64,000 nucleotides of DNA from Thioalkalicoccus limnaeus (GTDB lineage Bacteria; Pseudomonadota; Gammaproteobacteria; Chromatiales; Chromatiaceae). The notes beneath the pieces are model-generated. The model was given only the letters and a program-made list of their open reading frames with translations. It was not told the DNA's origin and searched no databases. Positions 8,925 to 17,386 of this stretch are shown here, piece after piece (the first letter of the stretch is position 1; each line of letters opens with the position of its first letter). The stretch spans positions 1 through 64,000 of the forward strand of contig NZ_JBDKXB010000011.1 in assembly GCF_041197575.1 (NCBI RefSeq), written 5' to 3'. The translations under genes and the position numbers were made by a program.

Positions 8925-10064
8925 ATGACCGAAGATTCCATGCGTTTCGGCTTCGGCGAGAACTGGTCGCGCTTCGTCGCGGCGCACCTCAACGAGGAAC
9001 GGATCGCCGAGGCGCAACGCCACCTGCTGCGGTTCCTCGGCCTCGCGGACCTGCGCGGCCGCCGGTTCCTCGATATCGGCTGCGGGAGCGGGCTGCACTC
9101 GCTCGCAGCCTTGCGTGCCGGCGCCGAACGCGTGGTCTCGTTCGACTATGACCCGAATTCTGTCGCCACGACCGAGCGCGTGCGCGCACTGGCCGGGGCA
9201 CCGGATCACTGGACCGTGACCCAGGGCTCGGTGCTCGACGGCGCCTTCATGGAGGCGCTGGAACCAGCCGACATCGTCTACAGTTGGGGCGTCCTGCACC
9301 ACACGGGCGACATGTGGCAGGCCATCGAACTGGCATCGCGACCGCTGGCCGCCGACGGCGTTTTTTACATTGCGCTCTATTGCCGCGATGTCTATCTGGA
9401 CCCGCCGCCCGAGTACTGGATCGCCCTCAAGCAGCGCTACAATCGATCGGGTACGATCGGCCGGCGCCTGATGGAGTGGAGCTACGCTTGGCGCTCGACG
9501 GTCTGGCCGGAATTGCGCTCGGGGCGGAACCCGCTCGTGACGATCCGCCGCTACAGCGGCGATCGCGGCATGGCCTTCTGGACCGATGTGCGCGATTGGC
9601 TCGGCGGTTATCCGATGGAGTTCGCCGGCCTCGCCGAGACCCAGGCATTCTGTCACGACCGCCTGGGTCTCGAGCTGGTCAATCTGTACGCCGGCGAGGG
9701 CAATGCCGAGTATCTGTTTCGCCGGCGCGGGGCGGCCAATTATTGGGACGAGGTGCGCACGCACCAAACGCGAATCGAGCTGCCCCGACCCTTCCGCCAC
9801 CGCCAAGGCCTGGCCTGGGAGGCACCCTTGCCAGCGTTTCGCGACCAGGCCGACGATCTCGGTCACCCGCGGCGCTCGCGTCTGATGCTGTTCGAGGGGG
9901 ACAAGCCGGTCGGGTTCGCACACCAGACCCATGCCGATATCGAACGCCGCGGCGGCGGCCGCTACTCGCACTGGAGCGACCAACTGATCTTCTCCACCAC
10001 CGACGGCACGGACCCGAACGCGAACGGCCGGCGCTACTTCGTCGGCCCGGACGGGCTGCCGTAG
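8925..10064 (+). CDS. class I SAM-dependent methyltransferase
   Basis: A 379-residue protein whose first 180 residues are a class I methyltransferase: motif I LDIGCGSGLHSLAAL near 46, an acidic strand end VVSFDYDPNS near 70, and the motif IV-like VYSWGVLHHTGD near 118. The remaining 200 residues are unusual for a small-molecule methyltransferase. It lies directly before an ABC-2 exporter whose ATPase has a recognition domain; in known systems of that kind methylation of the terminal sugar can stop chain growth and mark the chain for export. That role is inferred here. A second ATG at 8940 is possible. Confidence 0.82.
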   Translation: MTEDSMRFGFGENWSRFVAAHLNEERIAEAQRHLLRFLGLADLRGRRFLDIGCGSGLHSLAALRAGAERVVSFDYDPNSVATTERVRALAGAPDHWTVTQGSVLDGAFMEALEPADIVYSWGVLHHTGDMWQAIELASRPLAADGVFYIALYCRDVYLDPPPEYWIALKQRYNRSGTIGRRLMEWSYAWRSTVWPELRSGRNPLVTIRRYSGDRGMAFWTDVRDWLGGYPMEFAGLAETQAFCHDRLGLELVNLYAGEGNAEYLFRRRGAANYWDEVRTHQTRIELPRPFRHRQGLAWEAPLPAFRDQADDLGHPRRSRLMLFEGDKPVGFAHQTHADIERRGGGRYSHWSDQLIFSTTDGTDPNANGRRYFVGPDGLP

Positions 10065-10122
10065 CGCGCCCAGTCATCGGCGACGATCACTCGCACGACC
10101 CCAGACTCGCAAGCCATCCATC

Positions 10123-10974
10123 ATGTCGGCCTCCCGAACGCCGGCCCGCCGTCGCCGGCCGGCCTTTGCCCAGCTCATGCTGCTGCTGACCCGTTATCGC
10201 CAGCTGACCTGGGAGATGACCCGGCGCGAGATCTCCGAGCGCTATGCCGGTCAGATGCTCGGCTCCGTTTGGGCCATCGGCCATCCGGTGCTGCTGATGG
10301 GTCTCTACGTGTTCATCTTCGCGTACGTCTTTCCGACCCGCCTCGGGTTGACCGAGGACATGCCCCGCAGTTTCGTTGTCTACATCCTCGCCGGCCTGAT
10401 CCCGTGGATCACGTTCGCCGACGCCATGAACAAGAGCACGGTCGTCGTCATTGGCAATGCCAGTCTGGTCAAACAGGTCGCCTTTCCGCTCGAGGTGCTG
10501 CCGGTCAAGGTCGTCCTCGCCGCCTGCGTGACGCAACTGGTGGCCACGCCGATCCTGCTCGGCTATGCGTTGTTCGTCGATCCATCCGGTCTGCCCTGGA
10601 CGGTGGCCCTGCTGCCGGTCCTGTTCCTGCTGCAATTGCTCGCGATGATCGGTGTCGCGTACCTGCTCGCGGCGGCCACCGTGTATCTGCGGGATCTGCG
10701 CGAGATCGTCCAGGTCTTCACGACTGCCGGCCTGTTTCTTGCGCCGATCCTTTACCTGCCGACCTGGGTCGAGCACGCCTGGCCGCCGCTGCGCTGGGTC
10801 CTGCTGCTGAATCCATTCAGTCACCTCGTCTGGTGCTATCAGGACCTCCTGTACTTCGGCCGCATCGAACACCCGGTGTCCTGGATTGTCTTGATGACAC
10901 TCAGCACGGCCCTGTTCTATCTCGGTTTTCGCGTCTTCCAGAGGCTGCGCGTGCTCTTTGGGGATTTTCTGTGA
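10123..10974 (+). CDS. wzm: Wzm-type ABC-2 permease (exporter 2)
   Basis: Second polysaccharide-export permease of the window, 283 residues with about six membrane segments. It shares landmarks with exporter 1: EISERYAGQMLGSVWAI near the N-terminus and VAFPLEVLPVKVVLAA near residue 120, yet the two differ over most of their length, so they are not recent duplicates. The gene stops inside the start of its ATPase partner (GTGA overlap). Substrate is probably the glycan made by the flanking plus-strand transferases. Confidence 0.92.
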   Translation: MSASRTPARRRRPAFAQLMLLLTRYRQLTWEMTRREISERYAGQMLGSVWAIGHPVLLMGLYVFIFAYVFPTRLGLTEDMPRSFVVYILAGLIPWITFADAMNKSTVVVIGNASLVKQVAFPLEVLPVKVVLAACVTQLVATPILLGYALFVDPSGLPWTVALLPVLFLLQLLAMIGVAYLLAAATVYLRDLREIVQVFTTAGLFLAPILYLPTWVEHAWPPLRWVLLLNPFSHLVWCYQDLLYFGRIEHPVSWIVLMTLSTALFYLGFRVFQRLRVLFGDFL

Positions 10975-12248
10975 CGGGTGCGCCGGCGGCGATCGAGGTC
11001 AGCGGGTTGTCGAAGCGATTCGAGGTTTACGCGCGCCCATCCGACCTCTTCTGGGAGCTGCTGCTGCGCCGCCGCCGCCATGAATCCTACGAGGCGCTGC
11101 GGGATGTGAGCTTCACGGTCGCGCACGGCGAGACCGTCGGCATCGTCGGTCGCAATGGCGCCGGCAAGAGCACTCTGCTCAAGATCCTGACCGGGACGCT
11201 CGAGGCCACCGCCGGGCATGCGTCGGTCAAGGGTCGCGTGTCATCGATCCTGGAGCTCGGCACCGGCTTCCACCCGGAGTATTCGGGACGCGACAACATC
11301 TTGATGGGCGGGCTTTGCTTGGGCATGTCGAAACAGCAGGTCGAGCGGAAGCTCGACTGGGTGATCGCGTTCAGCGAACTCGGCACCGTCATCGATCGAC
11401 CCTTCAAGACCTATTCGACCGGGATGCAGGCGCGGCTCGCCTTCAGCACCGCGGTCAGCGTCGAACCGGATATCCTGATCGTCGACGAGGCCCTGTCGGT
11501 CGGGGATGCCCGCTTTCAACGCAAGTGCTATCAATTCATGCAGGAGCTGCGCGATCAGGGGCGGACCATCCTGTTCGTCTCGCACGACCCACGGCCGATC
11601 ACCGGCTTCTGCGATCGGGCGCTGCTGCTCGAGCAAGGCGGGCTGATCGCCGACGGCGACCCGCGCTCGATCCTCAATCAGTACAACCGGATGCTGTTCG
11701 CCGAGGACAGCGGGGGTATGGATGGGGCAAGACCGCCGGATCCGGCGGATGGTGCCGCGTTCGAACCGGCGTCGACCGAGGTGCGAGTCGGCAATGGCCG
11801 CGCGCAGATCCTCGACGTGGCCCTGATCGACTGGCTGGGTCATCGCACCCGGATCCTGGAAACCGGCAAGATGTGCCGTATCGCCTTCCGGGTCCGCGTC
11901 GCAGAGCCCCTCGACACCATCGCCTTCGGTTTTCGGATCACGACGATCCAGGGTCACGAGGTCTACGGCTCGAGCTCGCTGCTGCACGATGCGCCGATCC
12001 CGACACCGCGCGTCGGCGCGATCCTCGAGGTCGCTTTCGACATCACGATGTGGATCGCGCCCGGTCGCTATTTCCTGACCGTCAGTGCGGCGCGCAACGC
12101 GCTCGAGATGTATGATCGGCGCGCCGACGTGCTGGATTTCGAGATCGCCGGCGCCTACCGCGGCTACACGACCTCGCTCGCGAACCTGGATGCCGCGGTG
12201 TCGGTTCACGACAGCTCGAACCCAACCGATCCATCACGACGGGATTGA
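10971..12248 (+). CDS. wzt: Wzt-type ABC transporter ATPase with C-terminal extension (exporter 2)
   Basis: ATPase partner of the second Wzm, 425 residues from the GTG that overlaps the permease stop. Walker A is GRNGAGKSTLLKIL, the signature YSTGMQARLAF, and Walker B ILIVDEALSVGD. The D-loop is followed by FVSHDPRPITGFC where most relatives have SHN or SHD. From about residue 250 an extra domain follows, with strands RILETGKMCRIAFRVRV and HEVYGSSSLLHD, matching the Wzt C-terminal glycan-binding fold. An upstream in-frame extension exists but runs through the permease gene and is not real. Confidence 0.92.
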   Translation: MTGAPAAIEVSGLSKRFEVYARPSDLFWELLLRRRRHESYEALRDVSFTVAHGETVGIVGRNGAGKSTLLKILTGTLEATAGHASVKGRVSSILELGTGFHPEYSGRDNILMGGLCLGMSKQQVERKLDWVIAFSELGTVIDRPFKTYSTGMQARLAFSTAVSVEPDILIVDEALSVGDARFQRKCYQFMQELRDQGRTILFVSHDPRPITGFCDRALLLEQGGLIADGDPRSILNQYNRMLFAEDSGGMDGARPPDPADGAAFEPASTEVRVGNGRAQILDVALIDWLGHRTRILETGKMCRIAFRVRVAEPLDTIAFGFRITTIQGHEVYGSSSLLHDAPIPTPRVGAILEVAFDITMWIAPGRYFLTVSAARNALEMYDRRADVLDFEIAGAYRGYTTSLANLDAAVSVHDSSNPTDPSRRD

Positions 12249-12254
12249 CGACTC

Positions 12255-13145
12255 ATGAGGCTTGAACGCCCGCTGATCCTGATCGGCGCGGGCCGATCTG
12301 GATCGACGCTCGCGATGCGGCTGCTGGACGCGCACAGTGCGCTCGACTTCAAGGGCGAGACGAGCTTCCTGGCGCTCCGCTTGTGGAACGAGATCTGGTA
12401 TGACCGTTTCTGGCTCAATTGGCCGCGGCAGCATGCACTGGGCCCACGCTCGGCGGCGGATCCGCTGCCGCCGCTGCGACCTGATGAGCTGGCCCGCGAG
12501 CGGGCGCGGGTCGGACGCCTGGTCGCCGGTTGCTTCACCGAACTGCTCGGCGTCGATCGGATCGGCCACCGCGTTTGGGGATTCAAGGAGTTGTGGAGCG
12601 GCCTGCCGCAGTATGATCACGATTGGCGGGCTTACGATGCAATCTTTCCCGAGGCCTCGTGGCTCCATTTGGTCCGGCATCCATTCGACTTCGCGCGGTC
12701 CTGCGCCCGCTGGAATGGGACGCTCCTGACGCAGGCCTATCTGGAGGATCGCTTGCGCAACTGGCATCAGATGCTCGAGTGCCACCGGCTGCGCCGGTCG
12801 ACCGGCCGTTACCACGAGGTCCGTTTCGAGGACCTGGTCGCCCGGCCGCGCGAATGCCTGATGCCGGTACTGGCCGACCTGGACCTCGAATGGGAGGAGG
12901 CGATGGCCGACGCCCTGAACGCCCGTACCATGGCCTCGTCCGCAGATCGCGACGATAACGAGCAGCGGCTGTCCAAACGCGACGCCGAGGCCTTGATCGC
13001 ACGGGTCCCTGGGCTCGGCGCGGCGATGGCCTCGCTCGGTTACCGACCGCCACGGCGCACGGGCCTCGCCGTTCGAAGCCGGCCAGAGGTCCAGATCGAT
13101 CTGCGCGACCCCGAACGGGAGCACCCGAGTGGAGGCAACGGATGA
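12255..13145 (+). CDS. sulfotransferase-family protein
   Basis: A 296-residue cytoplasmic enzyme that would transfer sulfate from PAPS to a hydroxyl, here most likely of a sugar in the exported glycan. The N-terminal LILIGAGRSGSTLAMRLLDAH is the 5-prime phosphosulfate-binding loop, and HLVRHPFDFARSCARW near residue 137 is the 3-prime phosphate-binding segment with its Arg and Ser. It follows wzt by six bases and is the only sulfotransferase in the window. Sulfation of another acceptor (lipid, protein) cannot be ruled out. Confidence 0.82.
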   Translation: MRLERPLILIGAGRSGSTLAMRLLDAHSALDFKGETSFLALRLWNEIWYDRFWLNWPRQHALGPRSAADPLPPLRPDELARERARVGRLVAGCFTELLGVDRIGHRVWGFKELWSGLPQYDHDWRAYDAIFPEASWLHLVRHPFDFARSCARWNGTLLTQAYLEDRLRNWHQMLECHRLRRSTGRYHEVRFEDLVARPRECLMPVLADLDLEWEEAMADALNARTMASSADRDDNEQRLSKRDAEALIARVPGLGAAMASLGYRPPRRTGLAVRSRPEVQIDLRDPEREHPSGGNG

Positions 13146-13207
13146 ACGCGGAATACCGCGTGGGTAGCCAGGATCGCGCGCCGGACTCGAGACCATGTGC
13201 GCGATAG
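13142..13207 (+). other. 21-codon ORF bridging the sulfotransferase and amidotransferase genes
   Basis: The ATG overlaps the sulfotransferase stop (ATGA), a strong GGAGG lies seven bases upstream, and the TAG ends 13 bases inside the next gene. The peptide begins MNAEYRVGSQDR and is not recognised. The following asnB gene has only a weak ribosome binding site of its own, so this mini-ORF may serve to hand ribosomes over from one gene to the next. It may equally be a chance ORF. Confidence 0.35.
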
Positions 13208-15042
13208 CCGGACTGCTCTGCGAACCCGGGCGGTTCGACGCGTCGACGCTCGAGCGAATTCTGCTCGCGATGCGCGATACCATGACGCACCGCGGCCCCG
13301 ACGACGCCGGGATCTGGATCGACCCCGCCGGCGGTTGTGGGCTCGCGCACCGCCGGCTGGCCATCATCGACTTGTCTCACGAGGGTCGGCAGCCGCTCGG
13401 AAATCGGGATGCGACCGTCCAGGTGACCTTCAACGGCGAGATCTACAACTACCAGACGCTGCGGCGAGGTCTCGAGCGGACCGGCCATCGGCTGCGCACT
13501 CGCACCGATACCGAGGTCTTGCCGTATCTGTTCGAAGACCTGGATCCAGCTCATCTGCACGAACTCGACGGGATGTTCGCATTCGGCCTGTGGCACCGCG
13601 AACGACGCCGCCTGCTGTTGGCCCGCGACCCGTTCGGCAAGAAACCGCTCTACTATGCACGCGGTCCCGGGTGGTTCGCGTTCGCATCCGAATTGACCGC
13701 TCTGACACAAGTCCCGGGCTTCACCGATGCGATCGACGGCGAGGCCCTGGAATTCTATTTGCTGCTGCAGTACGTGCCAGCGCCGCACAGTATCTACGAG
13801 GCCGCGCGCAAACTGCCGCCGGGCTGCTGGATGACGGTGGACCTCGCGGGCGATCGCTTGACGGTCGCCGAGGCGACGCGGTACACGCGCTTCGAACCCG
13901 CGGAACCGGCTCGGTTCGGCGGCCCGTCGACGCCCGAGCGCCTCGAAGAGCTGCGCGCCCGGGTCCGCGACGCGGTCCAAAAGCGCCTGGTCAGCGATGT
14001 GCCCCTTGGGGCCTTCTTGTCCGGCGGCGTCGACTCCGCATTGGTGGCGGCGATGGTCACGCGCGAGTTGGATCAGCCGCTGGCGACCTTCTCGATCGGA
14101 TTCGAGGGGGCCGATGACAGCGAGCATCTGTATGCGCGCGAGGTCGCGCGCCACCTCGGCACCGAACACCACGAAGAGCGGCTGCGGCCCGATACGCTGC
14201 ACCTCGTCCCCGAGATCGCCGAACGCCTCGACGAGCCGAACGGGGACTCCAGTTGTCTGCCGACCTATCTGCTGTGCCGCTACACCCGTCAGCATGTCAC
14301 CGTGGCCTTGTCCGGCGACGGCGGCGATGAGCTGTTCGGCGGCTACGGTCGCTACCGCGACACCCTGCGCGAAGCCGGCCATCCGCTGCGTTCGCTCTGG
14401 CCCGCGGTACGCAACCGACGCCGCTACCGGCCGGCCGACGGCTACTTGTCGCCGCGCTGGCTGATCTTCCAGCCAGACGAGGTGGCCGCGCTGACCGGCG
14501 GGCTGTCTGCGACCGTCGAAGGCTGTGTCGAGGGCTGGCGCCGCGACCTGAATGCCAGCCGCCAACCCTTGCTGCATCGGATGCGCCACCTCGACGCCGA
14601 GACCTATCTGCCTGGCGCCGTGCTCGCCAAGGTCGATCGCATGAGCATGCAGGTCGCCCTCGAGGTCCGCTGCCCGCTGCTCGACCGCTCGGTCGCCGAG
14701 CTCGCCGCGGGCCTGCCGGCGGCGGCCCTGTGGCGGCCGCCGGCGGAGACCAAACGGCTGCTCAAGGCACTCGCTTCCCGCTACCTTCCGGCCGGCTGGA
14801 TGAATCGGCCCAAGATGGGCTTCGGCCTCCCGTCGAACAGCTGGTCACGCGACGCGATGCTGGGGTTGGCGCGGGATCTGCTGGCCGCGTCGGACACACG
14901 GCTGGCGACCCTGGTCGAACCGGGGCGGCTGCGCCAGTTGATCGCGCAGCAAGCCGATCCCGGGCGCTTCTCGATCTACCAACTGTGGCCTCTGCTGATC
15001 CTCGAGCTGTGGCTGCGCCGCGGCGGCCGGAGCCATCGGTGA
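13195..15042 (+). CDS. asnB: asparagine synthetase-type glutamine amidotransferase 1
   Basis: AsnB-family enzyme of 615 residues with the N-terminal glutaminase beginning MCAIAGLL, where Cys2 is the catalytic nucleophile, and FNGEIYNYQTLR as in class II amidotransferases. The synthetase half has the ATP pyrophosphatase loop LSGGVDSALVA near 280 and LSGDGGDELFGGYGRY near 372. Within a glycan operon, such proteins often amidate a sugar carboxylate (for instance a uronic acid) rather than make free asparagine; that role is inferred. A second family member lies 2.3 kb downstream. Confidence 0.9.
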   Translation: MCAIAGLLCEPGRFDASTLERILLAMRDTMTHRGPDDAGIWIDPAGGCGLAHRRLAIIDLSHEGRQPLGNRDATVQVTFNGEIYNYQTLRRGLERTGHRLRTRTDTEVLPYLFEDLDPAHLHELDGMFAFGLWHRERRRLLLARDPFGKKPLYYARGPGWFAFASELTALTQVPGFTDAIDGEALEFYLLLQYVPAPHSIYEAARKLPPGCWMTVDLAGDRLTVAEATRYTRFEPAEPARFGGPSTPERLEELRARVRDAVQKRLVSDVPLGAFLSGGVDSALVAAMVTRELDQPLATFSIGFEGADDSEHLYAREVARHLGTEHHEERLRPDTLHLVPEIAERLDEPNGDSSCLPTYLLCRYTRQHVTVALSGDGGDELFGGYGRYRDTLREAGHPLRSLWPAVRNRRRYRPADGYLSPRWLIFQPDEVAALTGGLSATVEGCVEGWRRDLNASRQPLLHRMRHLDAETYLPGAVLAKVDRMSMQVALEVRCPLLDRSVAELAAGLPAAALWRPPAETKRLLKALASRYLPAGWMNRPKMGFGLPSNSWSRDAMLGLARDLLAASDTRLATLVEPGRLRQLIAQQADPGRFSIYQLWPLLILELWLRRGGRSHR

Positions 15043-16193
15043 TCGCGACGCCAGGTCGCGACACGGCGCGGCGCGACCCGTCGCCAGGGACCGGGCCGAT
15101 CGCGCTCTTCTTGCCGTCGCTGGCCGGCGGCGGCGCCGAACGGATGATGCTCAACCTGGCCGGCGGGCTCGCGGCGCGCGGACGACCGGTCGATCTGGTC
15201 CTGGCCCGCGCGTCCGGACCCTATCTGGATCAGGTTCCATCCGGCGTCCGCGTCGTCGACCTCGACCGCGGCCGGGTCCTGGCGGCATTGGCGAGGCTGA
15301 CCTTTTATCTACGGCACACGCGGCCGCGGGCCTTGCTCGCGGCGATGGACCACGCCAACATCGTGGCGCTCTGGGCCAGGGATCTGGCCGGCACCGGGAC
15401 CCGCTGCCTGGTCAGCGTACGCAGCAACCTGTCGGCTGAAACCCTTAATGGACGCGGGCTCGCGGCGCGCGCGATGCCGCGATTGGCGCGGACCTTCTAT
15501 CGTCGCGCGGAGGCCGTCGTCGCCGTATCGCGCGGCGTCGCGGCGGACCTGGGCCGGCATCTCCGCATCGAGCCATCCCGTCTGCACGTGATACACAACC
15601 CGGTCGTGACCCCGGATCTGCCGACGATGGCCGCCGCCGCGCCGCCGCATCGCTGGTTCGCCGAAGACGCCTGTCGCCCGGTGCTGCTCGCCGCCGGCCG
15701 CCTGGTCGCGCAGAAGGATTTTCCGACCCTGATCCGGGCCTTCGCACGGGTGCGCGCGCACCACCCCGCACGCCTCGTGATCCTCGGCGAAGGCCCCGAG
15801 CGGCGGAGCCTCGAGCGTCTGACCCACGAGCTCGGCGTCGCGACCGATGTCGACCTGCCGGGTTTCCAACCGAACCCCTTCGGCTTCTTTCGCAGCGCCG
15901 CCCTGGTCGTGTGCTCGTCGGCCTGGGAGGGACTTCCGGGCGTGCTGATCCAGGCGCTCGCCTGCGGCACCCCGGTGGTCAGCACCGATTGTCGCGACGG
16001 ACCGCGCGAGATCCTCGAGGATGGCCGACTGGGACGCTTGGTGCCGGTTGGCGACAGCCTTGCGCTCGCCGACGCGATCCTCGCGACCCTGACCGCGCCA
16101 CCCGCTCGCGCCCCGCTGATCGCGCGTGCCGCCGACTTCGCGTTGGAACCCATCACGGACCTTTATCTCGCGCTGCTCGAGGGATCCGGATGA
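15039..16193 (+). CDS. GT4-family glycosyltransferase
   Basis: A GT-B enzyme of 384 residues starting at a GTG that overlaps the stop of the amidotransferase gene. It has ALFLPSLAGGGAERMMLNLA near the N-terminus, the donor-domain opening PVLLAAGRLVAQKDFPTLIRAF, and SSAWEGLPGVLIQALACG. In the last motif the second glutamate of E-x7-E is a glutamine, which is worth noting since that residue contacts the donor. The next gene starts inside its stop codon (ATGA). Confidence 0.85.
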   Translation: MIATPGRDTARRDPSPGTGPIALFLPSLAGGGAERMMLNLAGGLAARGRPVDLVLARASGPYLDQVPSGVRVVDLDRGRVLAALARLTFYLRHTRPRALLAAMDHANIVALWARDLAGTGTRCLVSVRSNLSAETLNGRGLAARAMPRLARTFYRRAEAVVAVSRGVAADLGRHLRIEPSRLHVIHNPVVTPDLPTMAAAAPPHRWFAEDACRPVLLAAGRLVAQKDFPTLIRAFARVRAHHPARLVILGEGPERRSLERLTHELGVATDVDLPGFQPNPFGFFRSAALVVCSSAWEGLPGVLIQALACGTPVVSTDCRDGPREILEDGRLGRLVPVGDSLALADAILATLTAPPARAPLIARAADFALEPITDLYLALLEGSG

Positions 16194-17386
16194 CTTCGAT
16201 GGCCGCTGCGCGGACCATCGGAGCGGCCGGGTACCAGCGCCCGATGCGCGTGCTGCATCTGATCACGGCCCTCGATACCGGTGGCGCGCAGATGATGCTC
16301 TACAAGCTGTTGTCCGCATCCGACCCGAATCGGGTGTCGGCTCGCGTGATCTCCCTGGTGACAGGCGGCGACCTGGCCGAGCCGATTCGCGATTTGGGAT
16401 GGCCCGTTGCCGATCTCGGTTTGCGGCGCGGCCGGCCGAACCCGACCGCGTTGGCGGGATTCATCCGACGCGTGCGCGCCTGGTCGCCGGATCTGGTGCA
16501 GACCTGGATGTACCACGCCGACCTGGTCGGTGCGCTGGCCCGTCCTTGGCTCGGGGCGGTGCCACTGCTGTGGAACCTGCGGCAAAGCGATCTCGACCCG
16601 GTCACCTCCAAGCGCACTACCCGATGGACAGTACGGCTGTGCGCCGCACTATCGCGGGCCGCGCCGAGTCACATCCTGTGCTGCTCGGAGCAGACCCGGC
16701 GCGTGCACCGCGCGCTCGGTTATCGCGCTGACATCATGAGCGTGATCCCGAACGGGTTCGATCTGGATCTTTTTCGGCCGGATCCGAGCGCGCGCGTTCG
16801 GCTTCGCGACGAGCTCGGCCTCACCCCCGGCACGCCTTTGATCTGCGGCGCCGCGCGCTTCGACCCACAAAAGGACTTTCGGACCCTGCTCGTGGCGATG
16901 GCGCGGCTGCGCGAGCAGGCCCCGCTGCTGCACCTGGTCCTATGCGGATCACAGCTCGAAGCGACCAACCCGCTGCTCGCGGCCTGGCTTGCCGAGCTGC
17001 GACTCGCTGACCGCACCCACCTGCTCGGTCTGCGGCGCGACATGCCGCGGATCCTCGCTGGCTGTGATCTGTTGGTCTCGGCCTCGGCCTACGGCGAGGG
17101 CTTTCCCAACATCGTCGGCGAGGCCATGGCCTGCGGCATCCCCTGCGTGGTCACCGACGTCGGCGACTCGGCTGCCATCGTAGCCGACACCGGAGCCGTC
17201 GTCGCGCCGCGCGATCCAGCCGCGTTGGCCGCGGCGATAGGCCGATTGCTGGCCTGTGGCCGGCCGTGCCTGGTCGAGCTCGGCGCCCGAGCGCGGCAGC
17301 GCGTCGCGGAGCAGTTCGCGCTGCCCGCGATCGCCGACCAATACACCCGCCTTTACGAGTCTCTCGCGAATGGGGTCCTGCGCTGA
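16190..17386 (+). CDS. GT4-family glycosyltransferase
   Basis: A 398-residue GT-B enzyme: RVLHLITALDTGGAQMMLYKLL in the acceptor half, LICGAARFDPQKDFRTLLVAMA in the donor half, and AYGEGFPNIVGEAMACGIPCVV with an intact E-x7-E. DTGGAQ-type openings are common in exopolysaccharide and lipopolysaccharide transferases. Its start overlaps the previous stop as ATGA and its stop overlaps the next start as TGATG, so it is in one tightly coupled transcript with both asnB-like genes. Confidence 0.85.
   Translation: MTSMAAARTIGAAGYQRPMRVLHLITALDTGGAQMMLYKLLSASDPNRVSARVISLVTGGDLAEPIRDLGWPVADLGLRRGRPNPTALAGFIRRVRAWSPDLVQTWMYHADLVGALARPWLGAVPLLWNLRQSDLDPVTSKRTTRWTVRLCAALSRAAPSHILCCSEQTRRVHRALGYRADIMSVIPNGFDLDLFRPDPSARVRLRDELGLTPGTPLICGAARFDPQKDFRTLLVAMARLREQAPLLHLVLCGSQLEATNPLLAAWLAELRLADRTHLLGLRRDMPRILAGCDLLVSASAYGEGFPNIVGEAMACGIPCVVTDVGDSAAIVADTGAVVAPRDPAALAAAIGRLLACGRPCLVELGARARQRVAEQFALPAIADQYTRLYESLANGVLR

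Noticed and set aside
7445..9151. 568-codon plus-strand frame overlapping the large GT4 gene
   Set aside because: It is a second frame of the same strand, Arg- and Gly-rich, without motifs, while the overlapping frame has GT4 motifs throughout.
8280..9983. 567-codon minus-strand frame opposite the GT4 and methyltransferase genes
   Set aside because: It crosses two well-supported plus-strand genes and has no domain; it is an antisense shadow.
12583..14589. 668-codon minus-strand frame opposite the sulfotransferase and amidotransferase genes
   Set aside because: It spans two real genes on the other strand, and its translation shows no family motif.
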